Assembly: GCA_022647615.1 (NCBI GenBank)
Contig: JALCKZ010000001.1
Location: 2,096,178 to 2,160,177 of the forward strand
Origin: Bacteroidales bacterium
GTDB lineage: Bacteria > Bacteroidota > Bacteroidia > Bacteroidales > UBA932
DNA length: 64,000 nt
Reading direction: 5' to 3'
Shown here: in pieces, positions 41,404-50,542 of the stretch
How the letters are laid out: each line of letters begins with the position of its first letter
How positions within the stretch are numbered: position 1 is the stretch's first letter
The notes under the pieces: model-generated
Told to the model about the DNA's origin: nothing
Database searches by the model: none
The model's input: the letters and a program-made list of their open reading frames with translations, nothing else
Made by a program: the position numbers and the translations under genes

Positions 41404-44400
41404 TTATTTTACTTCGGCTACTTTTCCTGCTGTAACATACCAAAGGTAACCCTTTGGCGCATAGCCCATTCTGGAGAGAAGATTCATATAGTTGCGGACC
41501 TGATTTTGGTAGCCGGCATGGCTGCGGGATTCAGGGTCATATTCTCCAAATTTATAATCAACAACTACCGCATCTGCAATGTTGCCGTTTAAACTTCCGG
41601 CTGCTCCTCCGCCATTCCTCTTTATCAGCACTCGGTCAGGACGGTAAACGCTGCCTCCAATCAAAATACTGGTCTCATTAAGCGGCTGATAATCATTGCT
41701 GAACCAGCCATAAGAATCAACAGAATTTATTTGCGATTTAATCAAATTGACTATTTTTTCTTTGCTGTCTGCAATCACAGAGGCCGTTCCCTCGGCGGTA
41801 ATTTTATCAACAGCCGCCTCTATCTGCCTATCTAGTGCAGAAGTTGCGTCAGAGCCTGCTCGCTTAAAGTCGCTGCGCTCCATGCGCTCGCCAGGCTTGA
41901 CTGCAACTTCCGTTCTTGCATACGCTGTTTCTGCGGCAGCCCCGATAAAAGAATACAGCCGGTGAAGTACAATACCGCGGTGACGCATATCATCTCCCTC
42001 TCCGTAAAGCTCATTTTTCAGTTCTCCTTTAACACTCTCATTTATAGTAAATTCAGAGATGTCCAAATTTTCACCTGCAATATAAGAGTCATCAGAGGTT
42101 CCCTCTTTCTCTTGTTGTGCCGGCTCCTCTGCATCTCCAAAAGTGTATGTTACGCAATGGCAAGGTTTCAACCTTTTGTCTGCCGCACCAGAAGAACTTT
42201 CAGCTCCATAAGTTGCGCCGGAGTGCGGCGCAGATGTTTGTGCATCAGTTGCGCCGGAGTGCGCTCGCTTAAAGTCGCTGCGCTCCATGCGCTCGCTGCA
42301 CTCGGCTGCAACTGATGCAGTAATACCCGGGGCGGACTGGCAAAAGAACTCAAGCATACCGGAAACCTTTGACACGCTGTTCCCTTTATTTGAACTCTCT
42401 TTGTTGTTTGCGTATATGTAAAGTTTCTCCTTTGCTCTTGTAAATGAGACGTATGCAAGATTTACAGTATCTATCGCCGAGTCAACACATTCCCTCTCAA
42501 AATCTCTGCGGAAAACAGTGGAATATAAATCGTGGTCAAAATTCAGCAGCAGCGGCCCGGCATAGCCAATATTCTTATCATCTGTAGCACACCAAATTCT
42601 GGATGAATGCCCAAAAGCACCCGCTCTGTTGTAAGATATAAGATTTTCCCTAAGGAAAGGAATAAACACTACCTTGAATGCCAAGCCTTTAGCCTTATGC
42701 ATTGTCATAATGCGAACGGCATTTTTATCAGGCGGTTCAGGAATAGATAGCGAGCTTCCGTTCTCATCCCACCACTTTATAAATGCTCCAAGATTTGCCC
42801 CCTGGTTAACTGAATAATCTAGCACAGTATCCATAAAGGCCTGGATGAATGAGACATCTTTAAGCAAATCGGCGGTAAAACATCCCAAAATTTCCTGACA
42901 AATCTCGTAAAGGGATAAATCCTTCATCGCGGGATTTTCTTCAATTTTAGCGTTGAATTTTTCATAAATACCGGGGGTATCTCCAAACAGCGTCTGGTCT
43001 GCCTCAAGATTCTTGTCAGAGGCATCATTAACTTTTCTCAGCACATTAATTAGGACTTTCACCGCCCTGCTGTTACAAACAAAAAGCGAATCCCCGGATA
43101 TCACATTAACTTCATTTTTCAGAAGAAAACTTGCAGTCTGTGCACCCCGCACATTTGAAGTCACGAGCACTGCAATATCCTTATTTTCATAACGATATGC
43201 TCCATTCTTATCCGTCAGCATTTTAATCTTTTCTAGCATATCCGGCAGCACAAAATCATCAAATTTCATAGCTGCATTTCTGGACGGAGCAACAAAATCA
43301 ATTACCTCAACCAATCCCTTTTTCTTATTCCCGACAGCTGTATCTCCCTTTGGAGCAGGCATTACCTGTTTAGAATCTGAATAGATATCCAAAAGCCTAT
43401 CTGCGGTTTTTAAAGAGATTGCGTCATCTCCGCAATTTATCTGACCCACAATATATTCCCTCGCCGCCATAAGCGGAGTAACAGCCTGCGCATCACCTGT
43501 TTGAGGAGCATCCCCTCTGGCTTTAAAAAATGCATTATTAAACTCTACAATCTGCTCAAGACTTCTGTAGTTCTCGCTCAGCGAGGTGCTGCTGTCAATT
43601 TTACCATCAAACTCATTTCCAAGATTAGACTTCAAAATATTCCAATCTCCGCCCCTCCATCTGTAGATACTTTGTTTAACATCTCCAACAATCAGATTCT
43701 CACACCCTTCAGAAGAGCTATTCATCAGCAGCGGCTTGAAGTTTTCCCATTGGCGCCCGGAAGTATCCTGGAATTCATCCAGCAAAAAGTTATCAATTTT
43801 TGTCCCAATTTTTTCATATACAAAAGGGGTATCGCTTCCGTCAATTAAATCATGCAGCAAGTCAGGAGCCTCGCTCAAAAGAGCAATTTGTTCCTTCTGG
43901 CAATAAGCCTCAACTTCTCTTTTAATGTACTTGAACAGAGAGATAATATCAATGTTTGCAAGAATATGTTTTGCCGTAGAATAGTAAGAATATCCCGCGG
44001 CGAATCTTTCCTGCAGCTTTAACAAACAATCGCTCAGATTATTGCATAGCGCGCCCAGCTTTTCTCCCCCATAAAGTTCTTTAAGGGCGGATAGATGATC
44101 TGGGGAAATTTTATTGTTTGGCCACTTATCAAAGTTTACAGCAAACTCGCTTAAATCTGCGGACATCTCTCCCGTTACCTCTCTGCTTCCTGCCGAAATT
44201 AAAGAATAACCTCCGGCAAAAAACTTATATAATGGAGAACGGCTCTTTCCCGCAAAATCATCTGAAGATATTGAATACTTGGCAATTGCATTAGACATTA
44301 TCTCCCTTCCGTCATTAAAAATCTTCTCCACATCACCCACAAATTTCTCCACAAAATCTTTTCTAAGATGCTCCGCCAATTTTCCAAAATCAACAGAATC

Positions 44401-44976
44401 ATCAGCCTTGAAAGATTTATAACTCTCCTTAAAAATCTCCTGCGCAAGTTGTTTAATAACACCCCTGGCATCCCATGACTTCTCATCATCCACTCTGGAT
44501 AAAGATATGTGAGATAGCAAATTAAGCAGCTGCGGGTCCTTGTCCAAATTAACATATAAGTTCTCGACAGCAGCGTCAATGGCTCCGTTGTCATCCAGGC
44601 TGGTTTCATAAGCTGAGCGCGTTCTCAATTCCAAAGCAAAGGCTTTAAGTATCCCCTGGAAGAAGCTATCTATTGTACTGACTCTAAACATAGTATAGTC
44701 ATGCACAATTTTTCTTAAAGCATCTTTAGCAATCTCTTTTTCTCTATCCTCTCCGCTCTTTGAAACTTCATACAAGGTCTGCAAAATTCTCCCCTTCATC
44801 TCATCTGTAGCCTTGTTAGTAAAAGTTACTGCAAGAATATGCTTGTATGCATCATCACAATTCTTATTTGCAAAAGCATCTATCACAAGTTTCTTGTACT
44901 CTCCGGTCAGCTTATATGTTTTTCCGGAACCTGCCGACGCCCTGCAAATCAATATGTTATTTTTATTCTCGCTCAT
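41404..44976 (-). CDS. addA: AddA-like UvrD-family helicase-nuclease
   Basis: Recombination and break-processing enzyme of the RecBCD/AddAB class. 1190 residues: Walker A in RASAGSGKTYKL (GSGKT 16-20), Walker B DEFQDTSGRQWENFKPLL (about 395), motif region GDVKQSIYRWRGGDW, RIMTMHKAKGLAFKVVFIPF, and a C-terminal PD-(D/E)XK nuclease with VVVDYKFGEYDP (about 1143). Between helicase and nuclease are two in-frame copies of a hairpin-forming element, each coding for ERMERSDFKRA (residues about 886-912 and 1023-1046). These are not part of the family and look like insertions. The gene begins five bases after the addB stop. Confidence 0.9.
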   Translation of the reverse strand: MSENKNNILICRASAGSGKTYKLTGEYKKLVIDAFANKNCDDAYKHILAVTFTNKATDEMKGRILQTLYEVSKSGEDREKEIAKDALRKIVHDYTMFRVSTIDSFFQGILKAFALELRTRSAYETSLDDNGAIDAAVENLYVNLDKDPQLLNLLSHISLSRVDDEKSWDARGVIKQLAQEIFKESYKSFKADDSVDFGKLAEHLRKDFVEKFVGDVEKIFNDGREIMSNAIAKYSISSDDFAGKSRSPLYKFFAGGYSLISAGSREVTGEMSADLSEFAVNFDKWPNNKISPDHLSALKELYGGEKLGALCNNLSDCLLKLQERFAAGYSYYSTAKHILANIDIISLFKYIKREVEAYCQKEQIALLSEAPDLLHDLIDGSDTPFVYEKIGTKIDNFLLDEFQDTSGRQWENFKPLLMNSSSEGCENLIVGDVKQSIYRWRGGDWNILKSNLGNEFDGKIDSSTSLSENYRSLEQIVEFNNAFFKARGDAPQTGDAQAVTPLMAAREYIVGQINCGDDAISLKTADRLLDIYSDSKQVMPAPKGDTAVGNKKKGLVEVIDFVAPSRNAAMKFDDFVLPDMLEKIKMLTDKNGAYRYENKDIAVLVTSNVRGAQTASFLLKNEVNVISGDSLFVCNSRAVKVLINVLRKVNDASDKNLEADQTLFGDTPGIYEKFNAKIEENPAMKDLSLYEICQEILGCFTADLLKDVSFIQAFMDTVLDYSVNQGANLGAFIKWWDENGSSLSIPEPPDKNAVRIMTMHKAKGLAFKVVFIPFLRENLISYNRAGAFGHSSRIWCATDDKNIGYAGPLLLNFDHDLYSTVFRRDFERECVDSAIDTVNLAYVSFTRAKEKLYIYANNKESSNKGNSVSKVSGMLEFFCQSAPGITASVAAECSERMERSDFKRAHSGATDAQTSAPHSGATYGAESSSGAADKRLKPCHCVTYTFGDAEEPAQQEKEGTSDDSYIAGENLDISEFTINESVKGELKNELYGEGDDMRHRGIVLHRLYSFIGAAAETAYARTEVAVKPGERMERSDFKRAGSDATSALDRQIEAAVDKITAEGTASVIADSKEKIVNLIKSQINSVDSYGWFSNDYQPLNETSILIGGSVYRPDRVLIKRNGGGAAGSLNGNIADAVVVDYKFGEYDPESRSHAGYQNQVRNYMNLLSRMGYAPKGYLWYVTAGKVAEVK
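41840..41910. repeat. Hairpin element within addA, copy 2
   Basis: A 33-base core (41859-41891) identical to copy 1 is flanked by 19-base arms (41840-41858, 41892-41910) that pair end to end apart from one compensating bulge on each side. Arms start GAAGTTGC and end GCAACTTC. The inner arms differ from those of copy 1 yet still pair. It is in frame with the gene. Confidence 0.85.
42241..42319. repeat. Hairpin element within addA, copy 1
   Basis: The same 33-base core (42264-42296) lies between 22-base arms (42241-42262, 42298-42319) beginning TGCATCAGTTGC and ending GCAACTGATGCA, again with one bulge on each side. The offset from copy 2 is 405 bases (135 codons), so both are read in one frame. 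The 17-base arm sequence AGTTGCGCCGGAGTGCG is present a second time at 42211-42227. Confidence 0.85.
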
Positions 44977-44981
44977 ATCTC

Positions 44982-47900
44982 TTATTCATCTTTAACCTCA
45001 GCGCCTCTATTGCAAATGTTTGCAAAATCACAGAACCCGCAAGGGCTCAAGTCTTTGCACATCTTAAATTCATCATTCCCCTCTCCGCCGCTCTTAATAT
45101 CATTCAGAAGCGTTGCCAATCTCTTTTTGAAAGCAACAATATTGCTCTTTGTAACTCTCAGGGTAACAAGTCCCTGGCTTTTTATTTTACGTACAGGATA
45201 AATTGTCACATCAATATTATCGTTAGCATCTCCCGGCTCATTACCATTACCATTACCCTCCCACATCATTGCATAAACAAAAAGCTGCATTAAAATTTTA
45301 TCTGACGGTTTTCTGCCTCCGCTCATGTCAAAGAGCACATCCAGAACACTTTCAATTTCATCATCATCAATTATGGAAACTCTTTGATCCTCAGAATAAT
45401 ATTTATTTATCAGCGCAGGGTCAAAAAAACCTGTTTTATAATCAGATATCCTTACTACACCATCGGGACCTTTCTCTATTCTATCAAAAAAGGCAATGAA
45501 ATTTGCCCCAAGATATTTGCCTTTAATCATCCTCTCGGTTCCCATAAATGAAAACTCCCCTATCTGGCATGCGCGCTCAAAATCAGCCGCTAACGTGTTA
45601 TAAATATACCTCTCCACCAGCTCCCTGATAACCAAGTTTTCTCCCTCTATGACATCCACCTGAAGCGCATCTTTAAAACCGTTCAAAATAAAATCATAAA
45701 GTTTGGAAGAGCCTGGACCTGAGAAACTTCCATCCGTTTTACCGGAGGGAAACAACTCTTTCATCAATCTCTCAACAAATTTCCCGGTTATTGTCTTTGT
45801 GGCGAATTCTTCTGTATACTTATTGTAAATCAGCTGCATACACTTGTGGTATATTGAGCCGAACACACTCCCGTCAACGCTATCCGTTAATTCCGCCTCA
45901 ACTTCCACCCCCATAATCTTTGAAAAATAAAAGTGCAAAGGACAGTCTATGTAGCTGTTAAGCAAAGAAGCGGAGAAATACTCGCTCTCCTCCGCATCAG
46001 GCGATGCATCAAAATACCCATTCACAATGTTTCTTGTGTCCTCCTCCCTCTTTACAACTTTCTTGTACTTAGCCGTAAAGTTCTCAGGCATAGGCAAATT
46101 AACATTATGATAAACCGGCTTAACCCCAAAATCGTACCGCAGCTGCTTAATGAAACGGCTCTCCTCCCCCACCTTCATTCCCTCTGTATCAGTACTATAC
46201 ACAAAGCTGACATGCTTTGCACGCTGTATCATTCTGTAGAAATTATAGGCAGAAATGCTGTCCTGAGTTTCATAAGTAGGCAATCCAAAACTCTTCCTCA
46301 AAAAATATGGAATACAAGATTTTTGCTCTCCCGTTTTTGGAAACATTCCCTCGTTAAAAGAGAGGTAAATTATATTATCAAAATCCAGCGCACGCGTTTC
46401 CAGAGCACCCATAATCTGCAGTCCCATAAGAGGTTCCCCCTTAAAGGTAACTGTCAGGTTCCCGACAGTTTTTCTTATTATGCTGTATGCGGAGCGCGGC
46501 AGCAAAATGCTCAAATTGTTCCCTTTAAGAGAATTCAAAACGTCAGAATATTGGAAAATGTAACCTTTCTCCGCAGCAGATACGTAATTGCTCACATACT
46601 CAAGCACTCTGTTCTGATACTCAACAATGGAAGAGATTAAATTTGCGCCGTCAATATTAGGAACCAGCAATTTTAAGAACTGCTTAAACTCTGCGGAAAG
46701 ATTAAGGCTTCTCTTTCTCCCTTTAGAATCGGGAAGATTCTCAAACCCATCTTCAAACTCCTCCGCACCAATGAAAAACTTGTTAGAGTCAATAATATGT
46801 TTCCTTAATTTTTCAGCATCATTTTTATTTATGCTTTTCACATAAGAATGGGTAAGCACGTCCAGCAACACATTGCCGTAAAGCAATGATTTGCCGTTTT
46901 TTACGCGCATGGACACATGAATAGCAGAAAGCAGGTTTGCCAGGGAAGCAACACCTGTTGCAGAAAGCGGATAGCCCATGGTTATGTTAACACAAGGTCT
47001 CCCTTTAACATCTCTGAAACCTGCAGGAACTGCAGAGAGCATCGGCAACAAAAGGTTCTCATCTGCAATAACTACAGCCGTTTTAAGCGCCTCGCCGCGC
47101 AAGTCAAATCCGGGGGCTGAATAATCATAGCCTCCGCAAATTTTCTTAAGGATTTCAGAAGCCGCCAGCGTTTGCCCCATATTTCCTGAGACAGGATAAA
47201 CATCAAAGGTGCAATCATTTACGCCATTCTTTGCAGCAGCACTTTTATCTTTTGCAACTTTAGCCGCATCCTCAATTTCCGGGAAAGACGGAAACTCCTC
47301 AACGCAACTCTCTATTAATCTGGAAGATTTATTCTGGGGCGCCTTAATCATATCAGAATAATAATCCCAATAAAAATACCCGGCAGGAGTGCCATCCAAA
47401 TTTTTCTTATTGCGGAAATAGCGCATTAGAGTTTTCTCACAATTATTTGGCGCAGAGAAACCTACAAAGACGGCAGAACCAAGCGCATCAAGCTTGCTTA
47501 TAATAACATCCTCTTCATCAGTCGCAGATGCGCCAAGCTTAAGCGCAGAAGATTTCACAGCCTCGGCCACAGCCCTGTATTGCATTGCGCTATAGGCAAT
47601 TCCTTTCTTTTTTAATGTATCGCGATAGTTCACATAAAGCGGATACAAAATTTCCCAGGTATCCAGAAATCTCTTTTTATATAACTCTTTCTTTTCAACT
47701 CCGCCAAGCCGCTTAACTGCATTAATCTGATTATCAGACATCCAAGAAAAATCAGAGTTAATTTCATTTACATCTTTCAGATTGATAAACAATTGTTTTG
47801 CATCCACCATATACTGGTCGACATCGGAAAAATCTGACAGAATTAAATCTCCCCAAAAAATAAAATCATCCAGCGGCTCCTCTTTGAAATCAGCCTCTGG

Positions 47901-48242
47901 AACTCCGGCCGCAATTGCATGCTCCTTCTGAACGGCAGAATAGCACTTCCAAAGCTCAACAATAAGTGTTAGATAATCAGCAGTTTGCGCACCGCTTAAA
48001 TCAGAGAACAAATCACTTATTGTAGACATTCCGGGAGAAAAGACGGGCATAGGAAAACCGTCGGGAGTCTTATGAACTTTGTCGTATTCCTCCCCCAAAT
48101 ACTTGCGGAAAAAAGCCATTGAGCGCTTATTAGGAAATATGAAAGTAAAGCGGCTAAGATAATTGGCATCTTCGCCCTTAATTCCTAATAATGAGGGATT
48201 TGAGAATATACTTGCTACCTGTCTTAAAAATTGTCTCTCCAT
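44982..48242 (-). CDS. addB: AddB-like PD-(D/E)XK nuclease
   Basis: Partner of the AddA-like protein. 1086 residues: an inactive helicase-like N-terminal region (YLSRFTFIFPNKRSMAFFRKYLG, no Walker A), TRALDFDNIIYLSFNEGMFP and, from about 760, a nuclease domain with YIDCPLHFYFSKIMGV, the catalytic strand VRISDYKTGFF (about 930) and a Cys cluster CKDLSPCGFCDFANIC near the end. The first Cys (DCPLHF) with CxxCxxxxxC forms the iron-staple arrangement of AddB-type nucleases. Two genes in the order addB-addA with five bases between them are the standard pair. AddAB of other bacteria is controlled by a short Chi sequence. Confidence 0.88.
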   Translation of the reverse strand: MERQFLRQVASIFSNPSLLGIKGEDANYLSRFTFIFPNKRSMAFFRKYLGEEYDKVHKTPDGFPMPVFSPGMSTISDLFSDLSGAQTADYLTLIVELWKCYSAVQKEHAIAAGVPEADFKEEPLDDFIFWGDLILSDFSDVDQYMVDAKQLFINLKDVNEINSDFSWMSDNQINAVKRLGGVEKKELYKKRFLDTWEILYPLYVNYRDTLKKKGIAYSAMQYRAVAEAVKSSALKLGASATDEEDVIISKLDALGSAVFVGFSAPNNCEKTLMRYFRNKKNLDGTPAGYFYWDYYSDMIKAPQNKSSRLIESCVEEFPSFPEIEDAAKVAKDKSAAAKNGVNDCTFDVYPVSGNMGQTLAASEILKKICGGYDYSAPGFDLRGEALKTAVVIADENLLLPMLSAVPAGFRDVKGRPCVNITMGYPLSATGVASLANLLSAIHVSMRVKNGKSLLYGNVLLDVLTHSYVKSINKNDAEKLRKHIIDSNKFFIGAEEFEDGFENLPDSKGRKRSLNLSAEFKQFLKLLVPNIDGANLISSIVEYQNRVLEYVSNYVSAAEKGYIFQYSDVLNSLKGNNLSILLPRSAYSIIRKTVGNLTVTFKGEPLMGLQIMGALETRALDFDNIIYLSFNEGMFPKTGEQKSCIPYFLRKSFGLPTYETQDSISAYNFYRMIQRAKHVSFVYSTDTEGMKVGEESRFIKQLRYDFGVKPVYHNVNLPMPENFTAKYKKVVKREEDTRNIVNGYFDASPDAEESEYFSASLLNSYIDCPLHFYFSKIMGVEVEAELTDSVDGSVFGSIYHKCMQLIYNKYTEEFATKTITGKFVERLMKELFPSGKTDGSFSGPGSSKLYDFILNGFKDALQVDVIEGENLVIRELVERYIYNTLAADFERACQIGEFSFMGTERMIKGKYLGANFIAFFDRIEKGPDGVVRISDYKTGFFDPALINKYYSEDQRVSIIDDDEIESVLDVLFDMSGGRKPSDKILMQLFVYAMMWEGNGNGNEPGDANDNIDVTIYPVRKIKSQGLVTLRVTKSNIVAFKKRLATLLNDIKSGGEGNDEFKMCKDLSPCGFCDFANICNRGAEVKDE

Positions 48243-48282
48243 GTTAAATATATATACGGCAATCCGCCTTAAATCTTACAAG

Positions 48283-48290
48283 CAAAAGTA
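48283..48290 (-). promoter_or_regulatory. Possible -7 box of addBA
   Basis: Minus-strand TACTTTTG fits TAnnTTTG, 41 bases before ATG 48242. A properly spaced -33 is not evident. AAATCTTA occurs twice around it. Confidence 0.35.
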
Positions 48291-48298
48291 AATCTTAA

Positions 48299-50542
48299 CT
48301 ACGCCAAATTGAAGCAGGCCTCAACGTTTTTCTTGCTTCCCACAACCCAAACAGTATCACCCTCTTCCAGCATAATAGAAGATGTCGGACGCAAAAAATC
48401 ATTGCCCTCTTTTTTCTCAACTCCAACAATAAGTACCTTAAACTTCTCTCTTACGGATGTTATATTTGCCTGCTGCCCAACCATTTGAGATTTTTCTCCA
48501 AGAGTAAATTGGAAAAGTTTCATCTCAATTCTATCTGGATTATCCTCATTTTGAACAATAGAGGGCTCATTATCTGAAAGCGTAGAGAAAGATTTTATCT
48601 GCTCATCAGAACCAAGCAAAATCACAGAATCCTCCGGATAAAGGACTTGCTCTTTTGCAGGCAAATCTATAGTAACCGCGCCTCTAATAATTTGAATAAC
48701 AAGCGCTCCCGTATCCTTCTCTCTATGTATCTCTCCAATGCTGCGGCCGGCCGCAAAAGAATTTGGCTCCACCTTGCATTTATCTATATGCATCTCTTCA
48801 GCCATATCTTTAGGAATTGCAAATGAGCGGCCTCCCTCGCTTTGAAGGTTTGTCAAAAATCTATTTTCAATCTTGGAATAATAGCCCTTTATCTTCTTGG
48901 AAACTTCTACGTAAATAATTACTATAGCGCAAATTACAATGATTGCTCCGGTGCTTCTGGTAATATAGATGGAAGCGGGGACGGAGACCGCAATAATTGC
49001 AATTATATATTTGAACACTCTCATAAAAAGCAACGGTCCGCGCGCAAACTTTTTATCCTCCCAAATTTTATCAAATGCCCCCTCGTTATCTTTCCTTCTA
49101 AGCAGTCCCCAAAGGAACGGAGTCATGGCGCCAACTGTAATTGCAAACATCAGAAGCGACGTCCATCTTGTTACACCTATATAGCTGGCAATAAATGGAT
49201 TGGCGAATCTTGTAAAAAACACAAAAACAAAGAACAGCCACGCAGAATAAAGTATCACTCTCAATGAATAAGAGCGAATCAGCTTCCTCCATTCCGTCTC
49301 TCTGTTCAAAGTTTGCTTGCCCGTACCCAATCTCTCAATTACAGTCCGCCACTGAGGTTTTGCATGAGCATAAATAAAGTTATAAGCAGGCTCCCCAAGT
49401 TTTATCCAATACGGTGTAACAAAGGTAGTTAGAATGGATACAGTCACAATTACGGGATACAGATAAGGCGGCGTAACATCCAGGCTCCTTCCCATTGTTG
49501 CAATAATATATGAGAACTCACCTATCTGACATAGACACATTCCGCTTGTAAGCGCAATCTTAAAAGTCTGTCCGCTAAACAGATAACCGATTGTTGCGGA
49601 GAGCGGCTTCATTGTAATGACCGTAACTGTAATCAGCAGGATATGAGGCCAATAATGCAACAACACAGAAGGGTCAACAAGCATTCCGACTGAGACAAAA
49701 AATATAGCTCCAAAAAAATCTTTTATAGGTTTTGTAAGCTGGATTATCTTATCTCTCTGCATAGTTCCCGACAGTATTGAACCCATAACAAAGGCGCCAA
49801 GAGCCTCTGATATATTGGCATTTACGGTAATCACCACCATAAGCAGGCAGAGGCCCAAAGAGACCACAATCAGAGTTTCATCACTCAGCAGTTTCCGCAA
49901 CTTCCTGTAAACTGTTGGGATAAAGTATATTCCAAAGGTAAACCAAAGAACAAGAAACAATCCTATGAAGAATGCTTTGTTTATAAGTTCGCTTCCGTTA
50001 AAAGTTTTGCCCACCACAATTGCGGGCAGCATCACCAAAAGCAGAATGGCAATCAAATCCTCGCATATCAAAGTTCCAAAGACTAGCTGGGAAGATTTTT
50101 TACCGGAAAGACCCAAATCTCCGAATGCCTTTATGATAATAGAAGTAGATGATATAGAGAGCATTGCGCCAAGAAACAAAGATGTAACCCATCCCCATCC
50201 AAGCACTCTGCCAACAAGAAATCCCATCGCGAACATCATAACCGCCTCAGAGAAGACAGTTATAAAGCCAGGGCCTCCAACCTTTTTTAACTTCTTAAAA
50301 CTGAACTCAAGTCCCAATCCAAACAGCAAAAATATCATTCCTATTTTTCCCCAGAACTCCACGTTTGAAACTTGTGTTGCCGTGGGAATGAAGGAGATAT
50401 ACGGGCCTGTAAAAATTCCCGCAATGATGTAGCCCAGAACAAGAGGTTGCTTTAAAGCTTTAAATATAATAGTGACGACTCCTGCAACTATCAGAATTAG
50501 CGCAAGATCCGCAAGCATCGGGTTTATAGTTCCTCCGGTCAT
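48299..50542 (-). CDS. Kef/CPA2-type cation:proton antiporter with RCK C-terminal domains
   Basis: 747 residues. About 12-13 TM helices cover 10-400 with FLLFGLGLEFSFKKL, LGAMLSISSTSII, the FGTLICEDLIAILLL segment carrying the conserved acidic residue and ALGAFVMGSILSGT. A second small hydrophobic block is at about 430-560. The end has two TrkA_C-like domains (GRSIGEIHREKDTGALVIQIIRG, PEDSVILLGS; MLEEGDTVWVVGSKKNVEACF). It lacks a TrkA_N nucleotide-binding fold, so gating is by another ligand. Its ATG overlaps the stop of pgi (ATGA), so the two are translationally coupled. Confidence 0.9.
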   Translation of the reverse strand: MTGGTINPMLADLALILIVAGVVTIIFKALKQPLVLGYIIAGIFTGPYISFIPTATQVSNVEFWGKIGMIFLLFGLGLEFSFKKLKKVGGPGFITVFSEAVMMFAMGFLVGRVLGWGWVTSLFLGAMLSISSTSIIIKAFGDLGLSGKKSSQLVFGTLICEDLIAILLLVMLPAIVVGKTFNGSELINKAFFIGLFLVLWFTFGIYFIPTVYRKLRKLLSDETLIVVSLGLCLLMVVITVNANISEALGAFVMGSILSGTMQRDKIIQLTKPIKDFFGAIFFVSVGMLVDPSVLLHYWPHILLITVTVITMKPLSATIGYLFSGQTFKIALTSGMCLCQIGEFSYIIATMGRSLDVTPPYLYPVIVTVSILTTFVTPYWIKLGEPAYNFIYAHAKPQWRTVIERLGTGKQTLNRETEWRKLIRSYSLRVILYSAWLFFVFVFFTRFANPFIASYIGVTRWTSLLMFAITVGAMTPFLWGLLRRKDNEGAFDKIWEDKKFARGPLLFMRVFKYIIAIIAVSVPASIYITRSTGAIIVICAIVIIYVEVSKKIKGYYSKIENRFLTNLQSEGGRSFAIPKDMAEEMHIDKCKVEPNSFAAGRSIGEIHREKDTGALVIQIIRGAVTIDLPAKEQVLYPEDSVILLGSDEQIKSFSTLSDNEPSIVQNEDNPDRIEMKLFQFTLGEKSQMVGQQANITSVREKFKVLIVGVEKKEGNDFLRPTSSIMLEEGDTVWVVGSKKNVEACFNLA

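Noticed and set aside
42211..42319. CRISPR-like repeat array in addA
   Set aside because: Only two core copies, unequal distances, in frame within a gene and with self-pairing flanks; no spacers or cas genes.
45933..46640. 235-codon plus-strand ORF opposite addB
   Set aside because: Entirely antisense to a well-supported nuclease gene and of no recognisable family; composition is shadow-like.
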